64,000 bases of DNA. Source: Streptomyces sp. cf386 (lineage in GTDB: Bacteria; Actinomycetota; Actinomycetes; Streptomycetales; Streptomycetaceae). Below are positions 8,106 through 16,904 of the stretch, piece by piece. Location: NCBI RefSeq assembly GCF_900103585.1, contig NZ_FNHV01000010.1, positions 16,462 through 80,461 on the forward strand. Direction: 5' to 3'. Below the pieces are notes generated by a model. That model was not told the DNA's origin and did not search any database. It worked only from the letters and a program-made list of their open reading frames with translations. How positions within the stretch are numbered: the stretch's first letter is position 1; each line of letters opens with the position of its first letter. The position numbers and the translations under genes were made by a program.

Positions 8106-8906
8106 GTGGGCTCGGGGCGGTTGTACTTAGCCGTCGCGGTGGGCGGGTTCAGACGATACGCGACATATCGGGCCGCTACGGCGGCCGGGGTGTTCACCAA
8201 CACCGTCTTCGGCGTGATCCTCGTCTACACGTATCTGGCGCTGTGGGACGAGAAACCGCACCTCGGGGGCTACGACCAGGCGCAGGCCGTCACCTATGTG
8301 TGGCTCGGGCAGTGCCTCTACGCGACGTTGGCCATCCAGGGCGGCGGCGCGGAGAAGGACCTGATGGAGCGAATCCGCACCGGGGAGATCGCCGTCGACC
8401 TGTACCGGCCGGCCGACCTCCAACTATGGTGGCTGGCGGGCGACATGGGGCGGGCGCTGTTCCAGATGCTGGGACGGGGCGTGATCCCGTTCGCGTTCGG
8501 CGCGCTGTTCTTCCCGATGGCGCTGCCGACGGAGCCCGGCCCATGGGTGGCCTGTCTGGTCGCGCTCCTGCTCGCGATGGTCGTCAGCTTCGCGATCCGC
8601 TATCTGGCGGCGCTGAGCGTGTTCTGGCTGCTGGACGGCATGGGCGTCAACCAGTTCCTGACGATCACGGGGATCTTCTTCTCGGGCATGGTGCTGCCCC
8701 TGAACGCCTTCCCCGGTGTGTTCGGCGAGATCGTGCGGGTGCTGCCCTGGGCGGCGCAGATCCAGATGCCGGCGGACGTGCTGATGGGGGAGACCGATCC
8801 GCTGCGGGCGTTCGCCTTCCAGGCGGTGTGGGCGGTGGTGCTGCTGACGGCGGGACGGCTGCTGCAGTCGGCGGCGACGCGGCGGGTGGTGGTGCAGGGT
8901 GGGTGA
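8106..8906 (+). CDS. ABC-2 type transporter permease (TTA-containing)
   Basis: About 266 residues with several hydrophobic helices (for example FTNTVFGVILVYTYLAL, WVACLVALLLAMVVSFAIRY), typical of an ABC-2 exporter permease. It is the first gene of a permease-permease-ATPase operon. The start is GTG 9 nt after AGGAGG; an in-frame GTG at 8100 is closer to it. A leucine near the start is encoded by TTA (8127-8129), rare in Streptomyces and read by the bldA tRNA, so translation may be development-dependent. Substrate unknown. Confidence 0.85.
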   Translation: MGSGRLYLAVAVGGFRRYATYRAATAAGVFTNTVFGVILVYTYLALWDEKPHLGGYDQAQAVTYVWLGQCLYATLAIQGGGAEKDLMERIRTGEIAVDLYRPADLQLWWLAGDMGRALFQMLGRGVIPFAFGALFFPMALPTEPGPWVACLVALLLAMVVSFAIRYLAALSVFWLLDGMGVNQFLTITGIFFSGMVLPLNAFPGVFGEIVRVLPWAAQIQMPADVLMGETDPLRAFAFQAVWAVVLLTAGRLLQSAATRRVVVQGG

Positions 8907-9720
8907 GCGAGGCGTCCTCGCCGAAGGAGTGCGGGCCTATCTGCTGATCGCCGGGATGTGGGTGCGATCCAGCATGACCTACCGCACCTCCTTCGTGGTC
9001 ACGGTGTTCGGCAACCTCGTCGTGACCGCCCTGGACTTCGTGGCGATCCTGCTGATGTTCTCTCAGGTCGACTCGCTGGGCGGCTGGACGCTGCCCGAAG
9101 TCGCCTTCCTGTACGGGCTGTCGGTGACGGCGTTCGGGATCGCCGACCTGGTGCTCGGCTCGATGGACGTCCTGGGCGCCCGGATGCGCGACGGCTCCTT
9201 CGACACGCTGCTCGTACGGCCGGCGCCGGTGCTCGCCCAGGTCGGCGCGGACCGCTTCGCGCTGCGCCGCCTGGGCCGGATCACCCAGGGCGCGGTCGTC
9301 CTCGGGTACGCGGTGGTCGCGATCGACGTCGACTGGAGCGCGCCGAAGGTGCTGCTGGTGCCGGTGATGGTGATCAGCGGTGCGGCGATCTTCTCGGCCG
9401 TGTTCGTGGCGGGCGCGGCCTTCCAGATCTTTGCGCAGGACGCGGCCGAGGTGCAGAACGCGTTCACGTACGGCGGGACGACGCTGCTGCAGTATCCGCC
9501 GACCGTGTTCGGCAAGGACCTGGTGCGCGGCGTCACCTTCATGCTGCCGCTCGCCTTCGTCAACTGGGTGCCCGCCGCCTATGTGTTGGGGCGGCCGTAC
9601 CCGATCGGCCTGCCCGAGTGGACGGCCTTCGCCTCACCGCTGGTGGCGGCGGCGTGCTGTGCGCTGGCCGGTCTGGCGTGGCGGACCGGGCTGCGGTCGT
9701 ATCGGAGCACGGGGAGTTAG
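8899..9720 (+). CDS. ABC-2 type transporter permease, second subunit
   Basis: 273 residues from a GTG that overlaps the end of the previous gene by 8 bases, implying translational coupling. Hydrophobic helices include TSFVVTVFGNLVVTALDFVA and VLLVPVMVISGAAIFSAVFV. LVLGSMDVLGARMRDGSFDTLLVRP matches the pattern of this permease family. It is predicted to form a heterodimer with the upstream permease. Confidence 0.88.
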   Translation: MGERGVLAEGVRAYLLIAGMWVRSSMTYRTSFVVTVFGNLVVTALDFVAILLMFSQVDSLGGWTLPEVAFLYGLSVTAFGIADLVLGSMDVLGARMRDGSFDTLLVRPAPVLAQVGADRFALRRLGRITQGAVVLGYAVVAIDVDWSAPKVLLVPVMVISGAAIFSAVFVAGAAFQIFAQDAAEVQNAFTYGGTTLLQYPPTVFGKDLVRGVTFMLPLAFVNWVPAAYVLGRPYPIGLPEWTAFASPLVAAACCALAGLAWRTGLRSYRSTGS

Positions 9721-9725
9721 GGGAG

Positions 9726-10769
9726 ATGGGCGAGTTGGGCGAGTTGAGTGAGCCGGGCGAGTGGGGCACGGCCGTGCGGGACGGCGCGTTCATCGAACTC
9801 GACGGCGTCGAGAAGGTCTTCGACGTACGCAAGAAGACCGGCTTCCTGAAGCGGGAGCGGCGGCAGGTGCGGGCCGTCGACTCGATCTCCTTCACCGTGG
9901 CGCGCGGCGAGATGGTGGGCTACATCGGCCCGAACGGCGCAGGCAAGTCGACGACGATCAAGATGCTGACGGGGATCCTGACCCCGAGCGGCGGGCGGCT
10001 GCGCGTCGCCGGCATCGACCCGTCCCGCGAGCGCAGGCAGCTCGCGCATCGCATCGGGGTGGTGTTCGGGCAGCGTACGACGCTGTGGTGGGACCTGCCG
10101 CTGATCGACTCGTACAAGCTGATGCACCGCATGTACCGCATCCCGGACGGCCGTTACCGCGAGAACCTCGACCGGCTGGTCGAACTCCTCGACCTGGCCG
10201 CCCTGTTGGACGTCCCCGTGCGCCAGCTCTCGCTGGGCCAGCGGATGCGCGGCGACATCGCGGCGGCCCTGCTGCACGATCCCGAGGTGCTGTACCTGGA
10301 CGAGCCGACGATCGGGCTCGACGTGATCTCGAAGGCGAAGGTCAGGGAGTTCCTGCGGGAGGTGAACACCGAGCGCGGCACGACGGTGCTGCTGACCACG
10401 CACGACCTCCAGGACATCGAGCAGCTGTGCTCGCGGGTGATGGTCATCGACCACGGGCGGATGATGTACGACGGTCCGCTCGCCGGGCTGCACGAGGTGG
10501 GGGAGAGCGAGCGCACCCTCGTGGTCGACCTGGAGCGGGAGCTGCCGCCGATCGAGGTGGCGCCCGCGCGCGTGGTGAAGGTGGAGGGGCCGCGGCAGTG
10601 GCTGGCGTTTCCGGCGGCCGAGTCGGCGGCGGTGCTGGTGGCGCGGATCGCGGCGGAGTATCCGCTGGTGGATCTGTCGGTGCGGGAGCCGGACATCGAG
10701 GCGGTGATCGCGAAGATGTACGCGGAGCAGGCCGAGCAGGCTGACGGGGCCGGGCGGGCGGTCTCGTAG
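9726..10769 (+). CDS. ABC transporter ATP-binding protein (NatA-like)
   Basis: 347 residues if the ATG at 9726 is used. Walker A is GPNGAGKST, the signature is LSLGQRMRGD, Walker B is VLYLDEPTIGLD, and the switch His is in TTHDL. It powers the two upstream permeases and follows them directly. The N-terminus starts with a Glu/Gly-rich repeat (GELGEMGELGEL-like) encoded by short DNA repeats. A GTG at 9775 just before the conserved FIELDGVEKVF is an alternative start, since the first ATG lacks a well-spaced ribosome site. Confidence 0.93.
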   Translation: MGELGELSEPGEWGTAVRDGAFIELDGVEKVFDVRKKTGFLKRERRQVRAVDSISFTVARGEMVGYIGPNGAGKSTTIKMLTGILTPSGGRLRVAGIDPSRERRQLAHRIGVVFGQRTTLWWDLPLIDSYKLMHRMYRIPDGRYRENLDRLVELLDLAALLDVPVRQLSLGQRMRGDIAAALLHDPEVLYLDEPTIGLDVISKAKVREFLREVNTERGTTVLLTTHDLQDIEQLCSRVMVIDHGRMMYDGPLAGLHEVGESERTLVVDLERELPPIEVAPARVVKVEGPRQWLAFPAAESAAVLVARIAAEYPLVDLSVREPDIEAVIAKMYAEQAEQADGAGRAVS

Positions 10770-10802
10770 CCCCGGGGCGGGGTTGCTCGTAGGCTGCTCT
10801 AC

Positions 10803-11615
10803 ATGAGCGACGATGCCCCGGAGCTGCGTGCGTCCGACGCCGATCGTGAACGAGTCGCCGAGGTCCTGCGGGACGCCCTCGCGGAGGGGCGGCTCGACAT
10901 GGAGGAGTTCGAGGAACGGCTGGAGGCGACGTACAAGGCGCGTACGTACGGCGATCTGGCGCCGATCACCCGGGATCTGCCCGTCGGTGAGGTGGCCGTC
11001 CCCAAGGTCGACATGGTCAAGAAGTCCGGGATCGCGGACGGCAGTTGGACCGGGCGGATCGTCGGCGGTGAGGGTTCGTCGACCTGGGGTGTCGCCGTGA
11101 TGTCGGGGTTCCAGCGCAAGGGGCGCTGGACGGTGCCGAGGCGGTTCACCGCCGTCGCCTTCATGGGGGGCGGCGAGATCGATCTGCGGGACGCGAACTT
11201 CGCCGACCGGGAGGTCGTGATCAACTGCGTCGCGATCATGGGCGGCGTGGAGGTGATCGTGCCGCCGGGGGTCGAAGTGGTGATGCGCGGGATCGGGGTC
11301 ATGGGGGGCTTCGATCACCTTGAGGAGAGCGAGCTGGGGGAACCCGGGGCACCTCGGGTGATCGTCACCGGGTTCGCCTTCTGGGGCGGTGTCTCGGTCG
11401 AGCGGAAGCTGACGCGGACCCAGCGGCAGGAGCTTCGGGAGGAGCGGCGGCGGGAGAAGCTGGAGCGCAGGGCCGAGCGGCGGGAGCTTCGGGGTTCGGT
11501 GCGGGATGAGCAGTACGAGGCGCATCGCAGGATGCTCGATGAGCATCGGGACATGGGGCGCCATGGGCGTGACGAGCGGGGGCAGCGGCGGTCCCGGGAG
11601 CGGGACGAGGACTGA
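10803..11615 (+). CDS. DUF1707 and LiaF-like domain envelope protein
   Basis: 270 residues. The first 50 are a DUF1707 domain (ELRASDADRERVAEVLRDALAEGRLDMEEFEERL). Residues 100-200 hold the glycine-rich beta repeats of the LiaF/DUF2154 C-terminal fold (FMGGGEIDLRDA, IMGGVEVIVPPGVEV, MGGFDH). The last 70 residues are highly charged (Arg/Glu). No membrane helix is visible. In other actinobacteria such proteins are linked to cell-wall stress, but the exact role here is unknown. Confidence 0.85.
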   Translation: MSDDAPELRASDADRERVAEVLRDALAEGRLDMEEFEERLEATYKARTYGDLAPITRDLPVGEVAVPKVDMVKKSGIADGSWTGRIVGGEGSSTWGVAVMSGFQRKGRWTVPRRFTAVAFMGGGEIDLRDANFADREVVINCVAIMGGVEVIVPPGVEVVMRGIGVMGGFDHLEESELGEPGAPRVIVTGFAFWGGVSVERKLTRTQRQELREERRREKLERRAERRELRGSVRDEQYEAHRRMLDEHRDMGRHGRDERGQRRSRERDED

Positions 11616-11675
11616 ACGGCCGGGCCGGGGCCGCCCCCCAGCCGCGATTGACCCCTACGGCTGTGCCCTTGCCCC

Positions 11676-13013
11676 CTACAGCTCCGCCGGTGCCGCCCCC
11701 TTCAGGTCCTGGAGGCTGAAGGACTCCGCCATCTCCTCGTAGCCCTTGTCGCTCGGGTGGAGGTGGTCGCCCGAGTCGTAGTCGGGGCGGAACTTGCGGG
11801 GGTTGTAGGGGTCGCGCACGGCCTTGTCGAAGTCGGCGACCGCGTCGAAGACCCTGCCCGAGCGGATCTCGGCGTTGATCTGCTGGCGGACGTTCTCGCG
11901 GGCGTCGGTGTAGCCGCGGTGGCCCTGGAAGGGCATCAGGGTCGCGCCGATGACCTTCAGGCCGCGGGCGTGGGCCTGGCGGACCAGGGTGCGCAGGCCG
12001 TCGAGGATGTGGTCGGGGTCGGCGAGGTTCGGGTTGCGCAGGATGTCGTTGACGCCGAGGTCGATGACGACGACCTTGACGTTCGTACGGGAGAGCACGT
12101 CGCGGTGGAAGCGGCCGACGCCGGCCTGGTTGTCCGCGGGGCGCCCGGAGCCGCTGGCGAGGATCTGGTTGCCGCTGATGCCCTGGTTGACGACGCTGTA
12201 GCGCGGCACGTCCGCACCGGTGGCGACCGCCTCGCGCAGCCGGCGCGACAGGACGTCCGTCCAGCGGCGGTTGGCGTTCGCGGTGGATGTGATGCCGTCG
12301 GTCAGCGAGTCGCCGAAGACCACGACGGTGCCGTCGGACTCGTTGCTGAGCACGTCCACCGCGGTCAGGTACCGCCAGGACTCGACCTGCCCGGTGTACG
12401 CCACGCCGGTCGCGTCCTCGGTGAGGTCGCCCTCGGCGACGTAGCTGGTCTGGCGCGCGTGGGGGTGGAAGGTCACCGGGCCGGACGGTGTGGGGGAGTA
12501 GGTGGTGACCAGGACGTCGGTGTCCGCCTGGATCGCGAGGCGCACGGAGTCGCTCAGCACCTGCTGCCCCGGCGGGACGACGACCGTGGTGTTGCCGCCG
12601 AAGGTGAGCCGCCGCATGGTGTCCGTGAGGGCGGCCGCGGTCCCGGCACCGGCGGCCACGGCGATCGACGCGTGCGTGATCGTCAGCGCCGACTGGCCGT
12701 ACAGGTTGGACAGCGTGATGCGGGCACTCGTACCGCCGACACTCGTGTGCACGACGTTGCGTACCGAGCGGCCCACCAGACCCTCGACCTCGGTGCCGGG
12801 CTCGGCGCCGACCGGGGAGGCGGACCAGGCGCCGACCCAGATGCCGGTGGAGGCCGGGGCGACGGGGCCTCGCTGGCTGCCTTCCCTGGTGGGGGCGCTC
12901 CTGGCGGTCGTGGTTCCGTCGTAGGAGGCGACTCCGACATATATGGCGACCGAGACCGCCACAATCAGTGCGATGACCCCCGAAAGCAGGGCATAACCGT
13001 TTCGCCTGGTCAT
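11676..13013 (-). CDS. Secreted SGNH/GDSL-family hydrolase
   Basis: 445 residues with an N-terminal hydrophobic signal (LLSGVIALIVAVSVAIYVGVA). Catalytic blocks are in order: VVVFGDSLTDG (Ser nucleophile), NQGISGN, DLGVNDI, and DSGDHLHPSDKGY with the Asp-x-x-His pair. The N-terminal half (about 60-220) is a beta-rich accessory domain seen in long streptomycete SGNH esterases. Probably an extracellular esterase or lipase; substrate not determinable. Confidence 0.92.
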   Translation of the reverse strand: MTRRNGYALLSGVIALIVAVSVAIYVGVASYDGTTTARSAPTREGSQRGPVAPASTGIWVGAWSASPVGAEPGTEVEGLVGRSVRNVVHTSVGGTSARITLSNLYGQSALTITHASIAVAAGAGTAAALTDTMRRLTFGGNTTVVVPPGQQVLSDSVRLAIQADTDVLVTTYSPTPSGPVTFHPHARQTSYVAEGDLTEDATGVAYTGQVESWRYLTAVDVLSNESDGTVVVFGDSLTDGITSTANANRRWTDVLSRRLREAVATGADVPRYSVVNQGISGNQILASGSGRPADNQAGVGRFHRDVLSRTNVKVVVIDLGVNDILRNPNLADPDHILDGLRTLVRQAHARGLKVIGATLMPFQGHRGYTDARENVRQQINAEIRSGRVFDAVADFDKAVRDPYNPRKFRPDYDSGDHLHPSDKGYEEMAESFSLQDLKGAAPAEL

Positions 13014-13211
13014 GCGGTGCGTGTCTCCTCGGGCGGATGGGAGCCCGAGGCTCCGATGTGATCACCTCATGATGCGTCATAAGGCAGAGGGGAGTTGCAC
13101 GGACCCCCCATTGGGCCGCCGGAGTTCATCCGGAGTTCGCCATCGACCTCCCCCCACCGGACAGACGCCGGGAACTCTTGATTCGTTCCAGGAGTCGGTC
13201 AGGTAGGGACA

Positions 13212-14612
13212 ATGAGTGCGGGGGATCCTGGACGGGTGGAGCGGATGGAACGTACGAATCCGGATGAAACGGGAACGCCTGACGTAGAGCAGCATGCCCG
13301 GACGGATGCCGCCGATAACCGACGCGTCCCCGCATCGGCCGTACGCGCGATGACGACGTTCACCGCGGCCGACGAGGAGAAGCAGCGCGGCGTACGGCAG
13401 ATGAAGATCACCGCGACCGGGATGCTGCTGCTCGTGGCGCTGATCTACGTCCTCGCCAAATGGGCGTCGAACGAGGGCGCCGGAGCCTGGGCGGGCTATG
13501 TCGCCGCGGCCGCCGAGGCCGGCATGGTCGGCGCGCTCGCCGACTGGTTCGCGGTCACGGCCCTGTTCCGCCATCCGCTGGGCATCCCCATCCCGCACAC
13601 CGCGATCATCCCGAACAAGAAGGACCAGCTGGGGGTCTCGCTGGGGGAGTTCGTCGGCGAGAACTTCCTCTCCGAGGACGTCGTCCGGCAGCGGCTGCGC
13701 GCCGTCGGCATCGGCAGCCGGCTGGGCGCCTGGTTGGCGGAACCGGCGCACGCCGACCGGGTGACGGCCGAGCTGGCGACGGCGCTCAGAGGCGCCCTGA
13801 CGGTGCTGCGCGACACCGACGTCCAGGCGGTGGTCGGCGAGGCGATCACCCGGCGGGCCGACGCCCGGGAGATCGCGCCCGGCATAGGCAAGATGCTGGA
13901 GGGGATCGTCGCCGACGGCGGGCACAAGCGGGCCGTCGACCTGATCGTGGCGAAGGCGCACGACTGGCTGATCCTGCACGACGACGAGATCATGGGCGCG
14001 GTTCAGGGCGGCGCGCCCGGCTGGACGCCGAAGTTCGTCGACCGGAAGGTCGGCGAGCGGGTCTACAAGGAGCTGGTCCGCTTCTGCGTCGAGATGCGCG
14101 ACATGCCCTCCCACCCCGCCCGCGGCGCCCTCGACCGGTTCCTCATCGACTTCGCCTCCGACCTGCAGTCCGACACCGACACCCGCGCGCGCGTGGAACG
14201 GCTCAAGGGCGAGGTGCTGGCCCGGGGCGAGGTGCAGGACCTGATCGCGTCCGCCTGGACGGCCGTCCGCGCCATGATCGTGTCGGCGGCCGAGGACGAG
14301 CGCAGCGAGCTGCGCCTGCGGGTGCGGGCCTCGCTGCTGTCCCTGGGCGCCCGCATGGCCGCCGAGCCCTCGATGCAGAACAAGGTGGACCGCTGGGTCG
14401 AGGACGCCGCGGTGCACGTCGTGACGACGTACCGCAAGGAGATCACCTCCCTGATCACCGACACCGTGGCGAGCTGGGACGCCGAGCACACGACGAAGAA
14501 GATCGAGGCGCACATCGGGCGTGACCTGCAGTTCATCCGGATCAACGGCACGGTGGTGGGGTCGTTGGCCGGGTTGGTGATCTATACGGTGTCGCGGGCG
14601 CTGGGCGCGTAG
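13212..14612 (+). CDS. DUF445 family membrane protein
   Basis: 466 residues. A charged N-terminus precedes two helices (MLLLVALIYVLAKWA and a stretch near AGYVAAAAEAGMVGALADWFAVTALFRHPLGIPIPHTAI, the DUF445 signature), then a long soluble helical region and a C-terminal helix (VVGSLAGLVIYTVSRAL). Related to E. coli YjiN; function unknown. It is convergent with the alginate-lyase-like gene, with a strong terminator between them. Confidence 0.9.
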   Translation: MSAGDPGRVERMERTNPDETGTPDVEQHARTDAADNRRVPASAVRAMTTFTAADEEKQRGVRQMKITATGMLLLVALIYVLAKWASNEGAGAWAGYVAAAAEAGMVGALADWFAVTALFRHPLGIPIPHTAIIPNKKDQLGVSLGEFVGENFLSEDVVRQRLRAVGIGSRLGAWLAEPAHADRVTAELATALRGALTVLRDTDVQAVVGEAITRRADAREIAPGIGKMLEGIVADGGHKRAVDLIVAKAHDWLILHDDEIMGAVQGGAPGWTPKFVDRKVGERVYKELVRFCVEMRDMPSHPARGALDRFLIDFASDLQSDTDTRARVERLKGEVLARGEVQDLIASAWTAVRAMIVSAAEDERSELRLRVRASLLSLGARMAAEPSMQNKVDRWVEDAAVHVVTTYRKEITSLITDTVASWDAEHTTKKIEAHIGRDLQFIRINGTVVGSLAGLVIYTVSRALGA

Positions 14613-14639
14613 GCGCTCCGCTGGTTGGGCCGTGGTGGG

Positions 14640-14717
14640 TTGTGGGTTGTCTGCGGCTGCGTTGTGGCTGGTCGCGCCCGCGCGGCGGAGCCGCATATCG
14701 ACACGGCCCCGCGCCCC
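14640..14717 (+). repeat. Streptomyces dispersed intergenic repeat
   Basis: The stretch with GTTGTCTGCGGCTGCGTTG, GGCTGGTCGCGCC and CCCCGCGCCCCT resembles a non-coding repeat I recall from many Streptomyces intergenic regions. A second, partly overlapping version lies at about 42190-42233. Function unknown. Confidence 0.5.
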
Positions 14718-14782
14718 TGAGGGCGCGGCCGGACCGCAGCCGAATTCGCCAGGGACGCTTGGCCGGCCGGAGCCCTGTGGGG

Positions 14783-14820
14783 CCGGTCCCGGCTCTCCTC
14801 GTGGTGAGAGCCGGGACCGG
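14783..14820. terminator. Bidirectional terminator hairpin
   Basis: A perfect 15-bp inverted repeat (CCGGTCCCGGCTCTC/GAGAGCCGGGACCGG) with an 8-nt loop, placed between the convergent DUF445 and alginate-lyase-like genes. Confidence 0.85.
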
Positions 14821-14840
14821 AGATCGCGCCTGCGCGGCCC

Positions 14841-16316
14841 TTACTGCGCCTCGCGCCGGGCACGGTCGCGGCGGCGCAGTAGCAGGAGGCCGCCTGCGAG
14901 GGCGGTGATGCCGGTGGCGGCGGTCCAGGCGACGGTCTCGTTGGAGCCGGTGGCGGCGAGGTCGCCGGAGGAGGCGGACGCGGAGGGGGCGGCCGTGGTC
15001 CCCGTCTGCGGTCGCGGGTCCGACCCGGCGCCGGCCGACGCAGCTGCCGATGCCGACGGGGACGGGCTCGACGCACTCCCCGTGCCCCCGCCCCCCTGCG
15101 CCTTGTCCCGCGTGAACGCCAGCGTGCCGAAGCCGAGTTGGTCGAAGCCGCCGCTGTTGGGGCCGTAGTCCCCGCCGCCGCCCTCCGGCCCGGACTTCGC
15201 GGCGATCTGCGTGAGGTACGACGCCGACAGGCCCCGGCGCTTGGTGTAGTGGTTGGCGATCATCGCCCAGATGGGGCGGGTCATCGCCGGGTCCACAGGA
15301 GCGGCCTCGGTCACGGTCTCCGAGCCCGACCAGCCGTTGATCGCGCCCTTCCTGCGGGTGTTGTCGGTGAACGGCACGTCCCCGCCCATGGCCCACTTGG
15401 CGACGTATTGGGCGCCCTTGAGGAAGCGGCTGTCGTCGTAGCCGTACAGGTCGATGCCCTGGTTCCAGGCCATCTCGCAGAAGGTGCCCATCAGGCCGAC
15501 GCCGAGGAGAGCGTGCCCCTGGTCGCGGCCGGCCTCCAGCCACTCGGCGAGTCCGTCGTCGTGCACGACGGGGATGGCGTTCTTGATGGAGCCGAGGCCC
15601 TCGCCGTGCTTGAAGTAGTCGACGGCGCGGGTGACCTGGGCCTTGTCGTCGCAGAGGATGCCGGTCGCGAGGACGCAGCACATGTTCGCCAGGTCCCAGT
15701 TGGTCCAGTAGTTGCTGACGACGGCGCCGTTGTGCCTGACCAGGAAGTCGTCGCTGAGCGGCGCGAAGACCTTGGTCAGCATCTCCTGGAACCGGCCGAG
15801 CTCGAAGTCGGGGTGGTCGCGGACGAGCTCGGCGGCGTTGGCGAACTGGTAGCCGTACAGGCCGGAGGCCAGGAAGCGGTCGGCGTTGCCGCCGAGGCCG
15901 GTCAGCTTGGCCGACCAGGCGTTGAGGATCGCCACGGCGGTGTCGAGATGCGCGCCGTCACCGCTGACGTGGCCGCGCAGGGCGTTCTGGTAGGCGGCGT
16001 GGATGTCGTTGTAGAGGGTCACGTAGTTCTGGCCGGCGCCGCCCCGGATCACGGTCGCCTGCGGGTTGGCCGTCCAGCCGCTCTGCGCGTGCCGGTTGGC
16101 GGTCAGCCTGGCGAACCCGGCCGTGTAGGGGGCGGCGCCCGCCTTCACCTTGGCGGCCATACGGCCGAGGTCGGCGCCGGTGTGCAGGAGGCCGGGGTGC
16201 GCATAGGCGCCGGCGGCGACGGCGGGGGTGGGCAGCACGGCCGTACCGATACCGACGGCTCCGGCTGCCGCGCCCGCGGCCTTGAGCATGCTCCGGCGGC
16301 TGATCTGTCGTGTCAC
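14841..16316 (-). CDS. Alginate-lyase-family protein with LAxTG wall anchor
   Basis: 491 residues from GTG behind GAGGA. It has a Tat-type signal (SRRSMLKAAGAAAG). The catalytic part (about 35-400) resembles the alginate lyase superfamily: HPGLLHTGADLGRM, NYWTNWDLANMCC, LLGVGLMGTFCEMAW and ANHYTKRRGL. After a Ser/Pro/Ala linker the end shows DLAATGSNE, a hydrophobic helix and RRRDRARR, i.e. a class E sortase sorting signal. It is therefore expected to be displayed on the cell wall by the sortase at 39118. Substrate is not certain; an acidic polysaccharide is likely. Confidence 0.85.
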   Translation of the reverse strand: MTRQISRRSMLKAAGAAAGAVGIGTAVLPTPAVAAGAYAHPGLLHTGADLGRMAAKVKAGAAPYTAGFARLTANRHAQSGWTANPQATVIRGGAGQNYVTLYNDIHAAYQNALRGHVSGDGAHLDTAVAILNAWSAKLTGLGGNADRFLASGLYGYQFANAAELVRDHPDFELGRFQEMLTKVFAPLSDDFLVRHNGAVVSNYWTNWDLANMCCVLATGILCDDKAQVTRAVDYFKHGEGLGSIKNAIPVVHDDGLAEWLEAGRDQGHALLGVGLMGTFCEMAWNQGIDLYGYDDSRFLKGAQYVAKWAMGGDVPFTDNTRRKGAINGWSGSETVTEAAPVDPAMTRPIWAMIANHYTKRRGLSASYLTQIAAKSGPEGGGGDYGPNSGGFDQLGFGTLAFTRDKAQGGGGTGSASSPSPSASAAASAGAGSDPRPQTGTTAAPSASASSGDLAATGSNETVAWTAATGITALAGGLLLLRRRDRARREAQ

Positions 16317-16392
16317 GTCGTCAATTCCTCGCGTGCCTGCGGCTGGGGACGGTGAGGAGACGGGGGAAGACTGCGGGGGATAACAGAAACTC

Positions 16393-16466
16393 CGGACGCC
16401 GATCACAGAGAACCGACGCCGACCACAGAGAACCGACACCGACCACAGAGAACCGACGCCGATGAG
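16393..16466 (+). repeat. Tandem 20-bp repeat upstream of the VOC gene
   Basis: Three head-to-tail 20-bp units (consensus CCGACGCCGACCACAGAGAA) at 16393, 16413 and 16433, plus a partial fourth at 16453. They fill the space between the divergent lyase and VOC genes, ending just before the VOC ribosome site. They could be regulator half-sites spaced two helical turns apart, or a neutral tandem duplication. Confidence 0.8.
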
Positions 16467-16478
16467 GAGCCGTATCCG

Positions 16479-16868
16479 ATGACCATCCGCAGGATCGTCC
16501 CCAACATCCAGGTCCAGTCAGCAGGGCAGATGGCGACGAGCCGCGACTTCTACGGCCTCCTCGGCTTCGAGGAGGTCATGACTCTGTTTTCTGGGGGAGA
16601 CCCCCAGACCCCCGAGGGCTGGGTGACGACCATGGCGTCCCCCGCCAACCCCACGGCCCAGATCAGCTTCTTCACGGAGGAACGCACCGCCCCCGTCGTC
16701 TCCGACCTGAGCGTGGAGGTCGAGGACGTCGACGCGGTGTACGCGCGCGTGCTGGCGTCGGGCGCGGAGGTGGTCCGGGAGATCCAGGACGAGGAGTGGG
16801 GCGTACGGCGGTTCTTCGTACAGGATCCGAACGGGCGGGTGGTGAACGTGCTGAGCCACCGGTCGTAG
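16479..16868 (+). CDS. VOC-superfamily (glyoxalase/bleomycin-resistance fold) protein
   Basis: 129 residues, a single-module VOC protein: FYGLLGFEEV, AQISFFTEE, LSVEVEDVDAVYARVLASGAEVV, and the conserved C-terminal EEWGVRRFFVQDPNGRVVNVLSH. The metal-dependent function is unknown. Between LLGFEEVM and WVTTMASP there is an extra TLFSGGDPQTPEG segment encoded by a palindromic GC-rich repeat (16590-16615). I expect close homologues to be about 12 residues shorter there. Start supported by GAGGAG 9 nt upstream. Confidence 0.88.
   Translation: MTIRRIVPNIQVQSAGQMATSRDFYGLLGFEEVMTLFSGGDPQTPEGWVTTMASPANPTAQISFFTEERTAPVVSDLSVEVEDVDAVYARVLASGAEVVREIQDEEWGVRRFFVQDPNGRVVNVLSHRS
16590..16615 (+). repeat. 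Palindromic REP-like element inside the VOC gene
   Basis: An 8-bp perfect hairpin (TCTGGGGG, loop AGA, CCCCCAGA at 16590-16608) followed by CCCCC. It has the same layout as the intergenic palindrome near 63954-63978. It adds codons for about SGGDPQTP without breaking the reading frame. Confidence 0.65.
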
Positions 16869-16904
16869 CCGAGGCGGCCGGACCGGTGGCCCCTAGGGTC
16901 CAGG

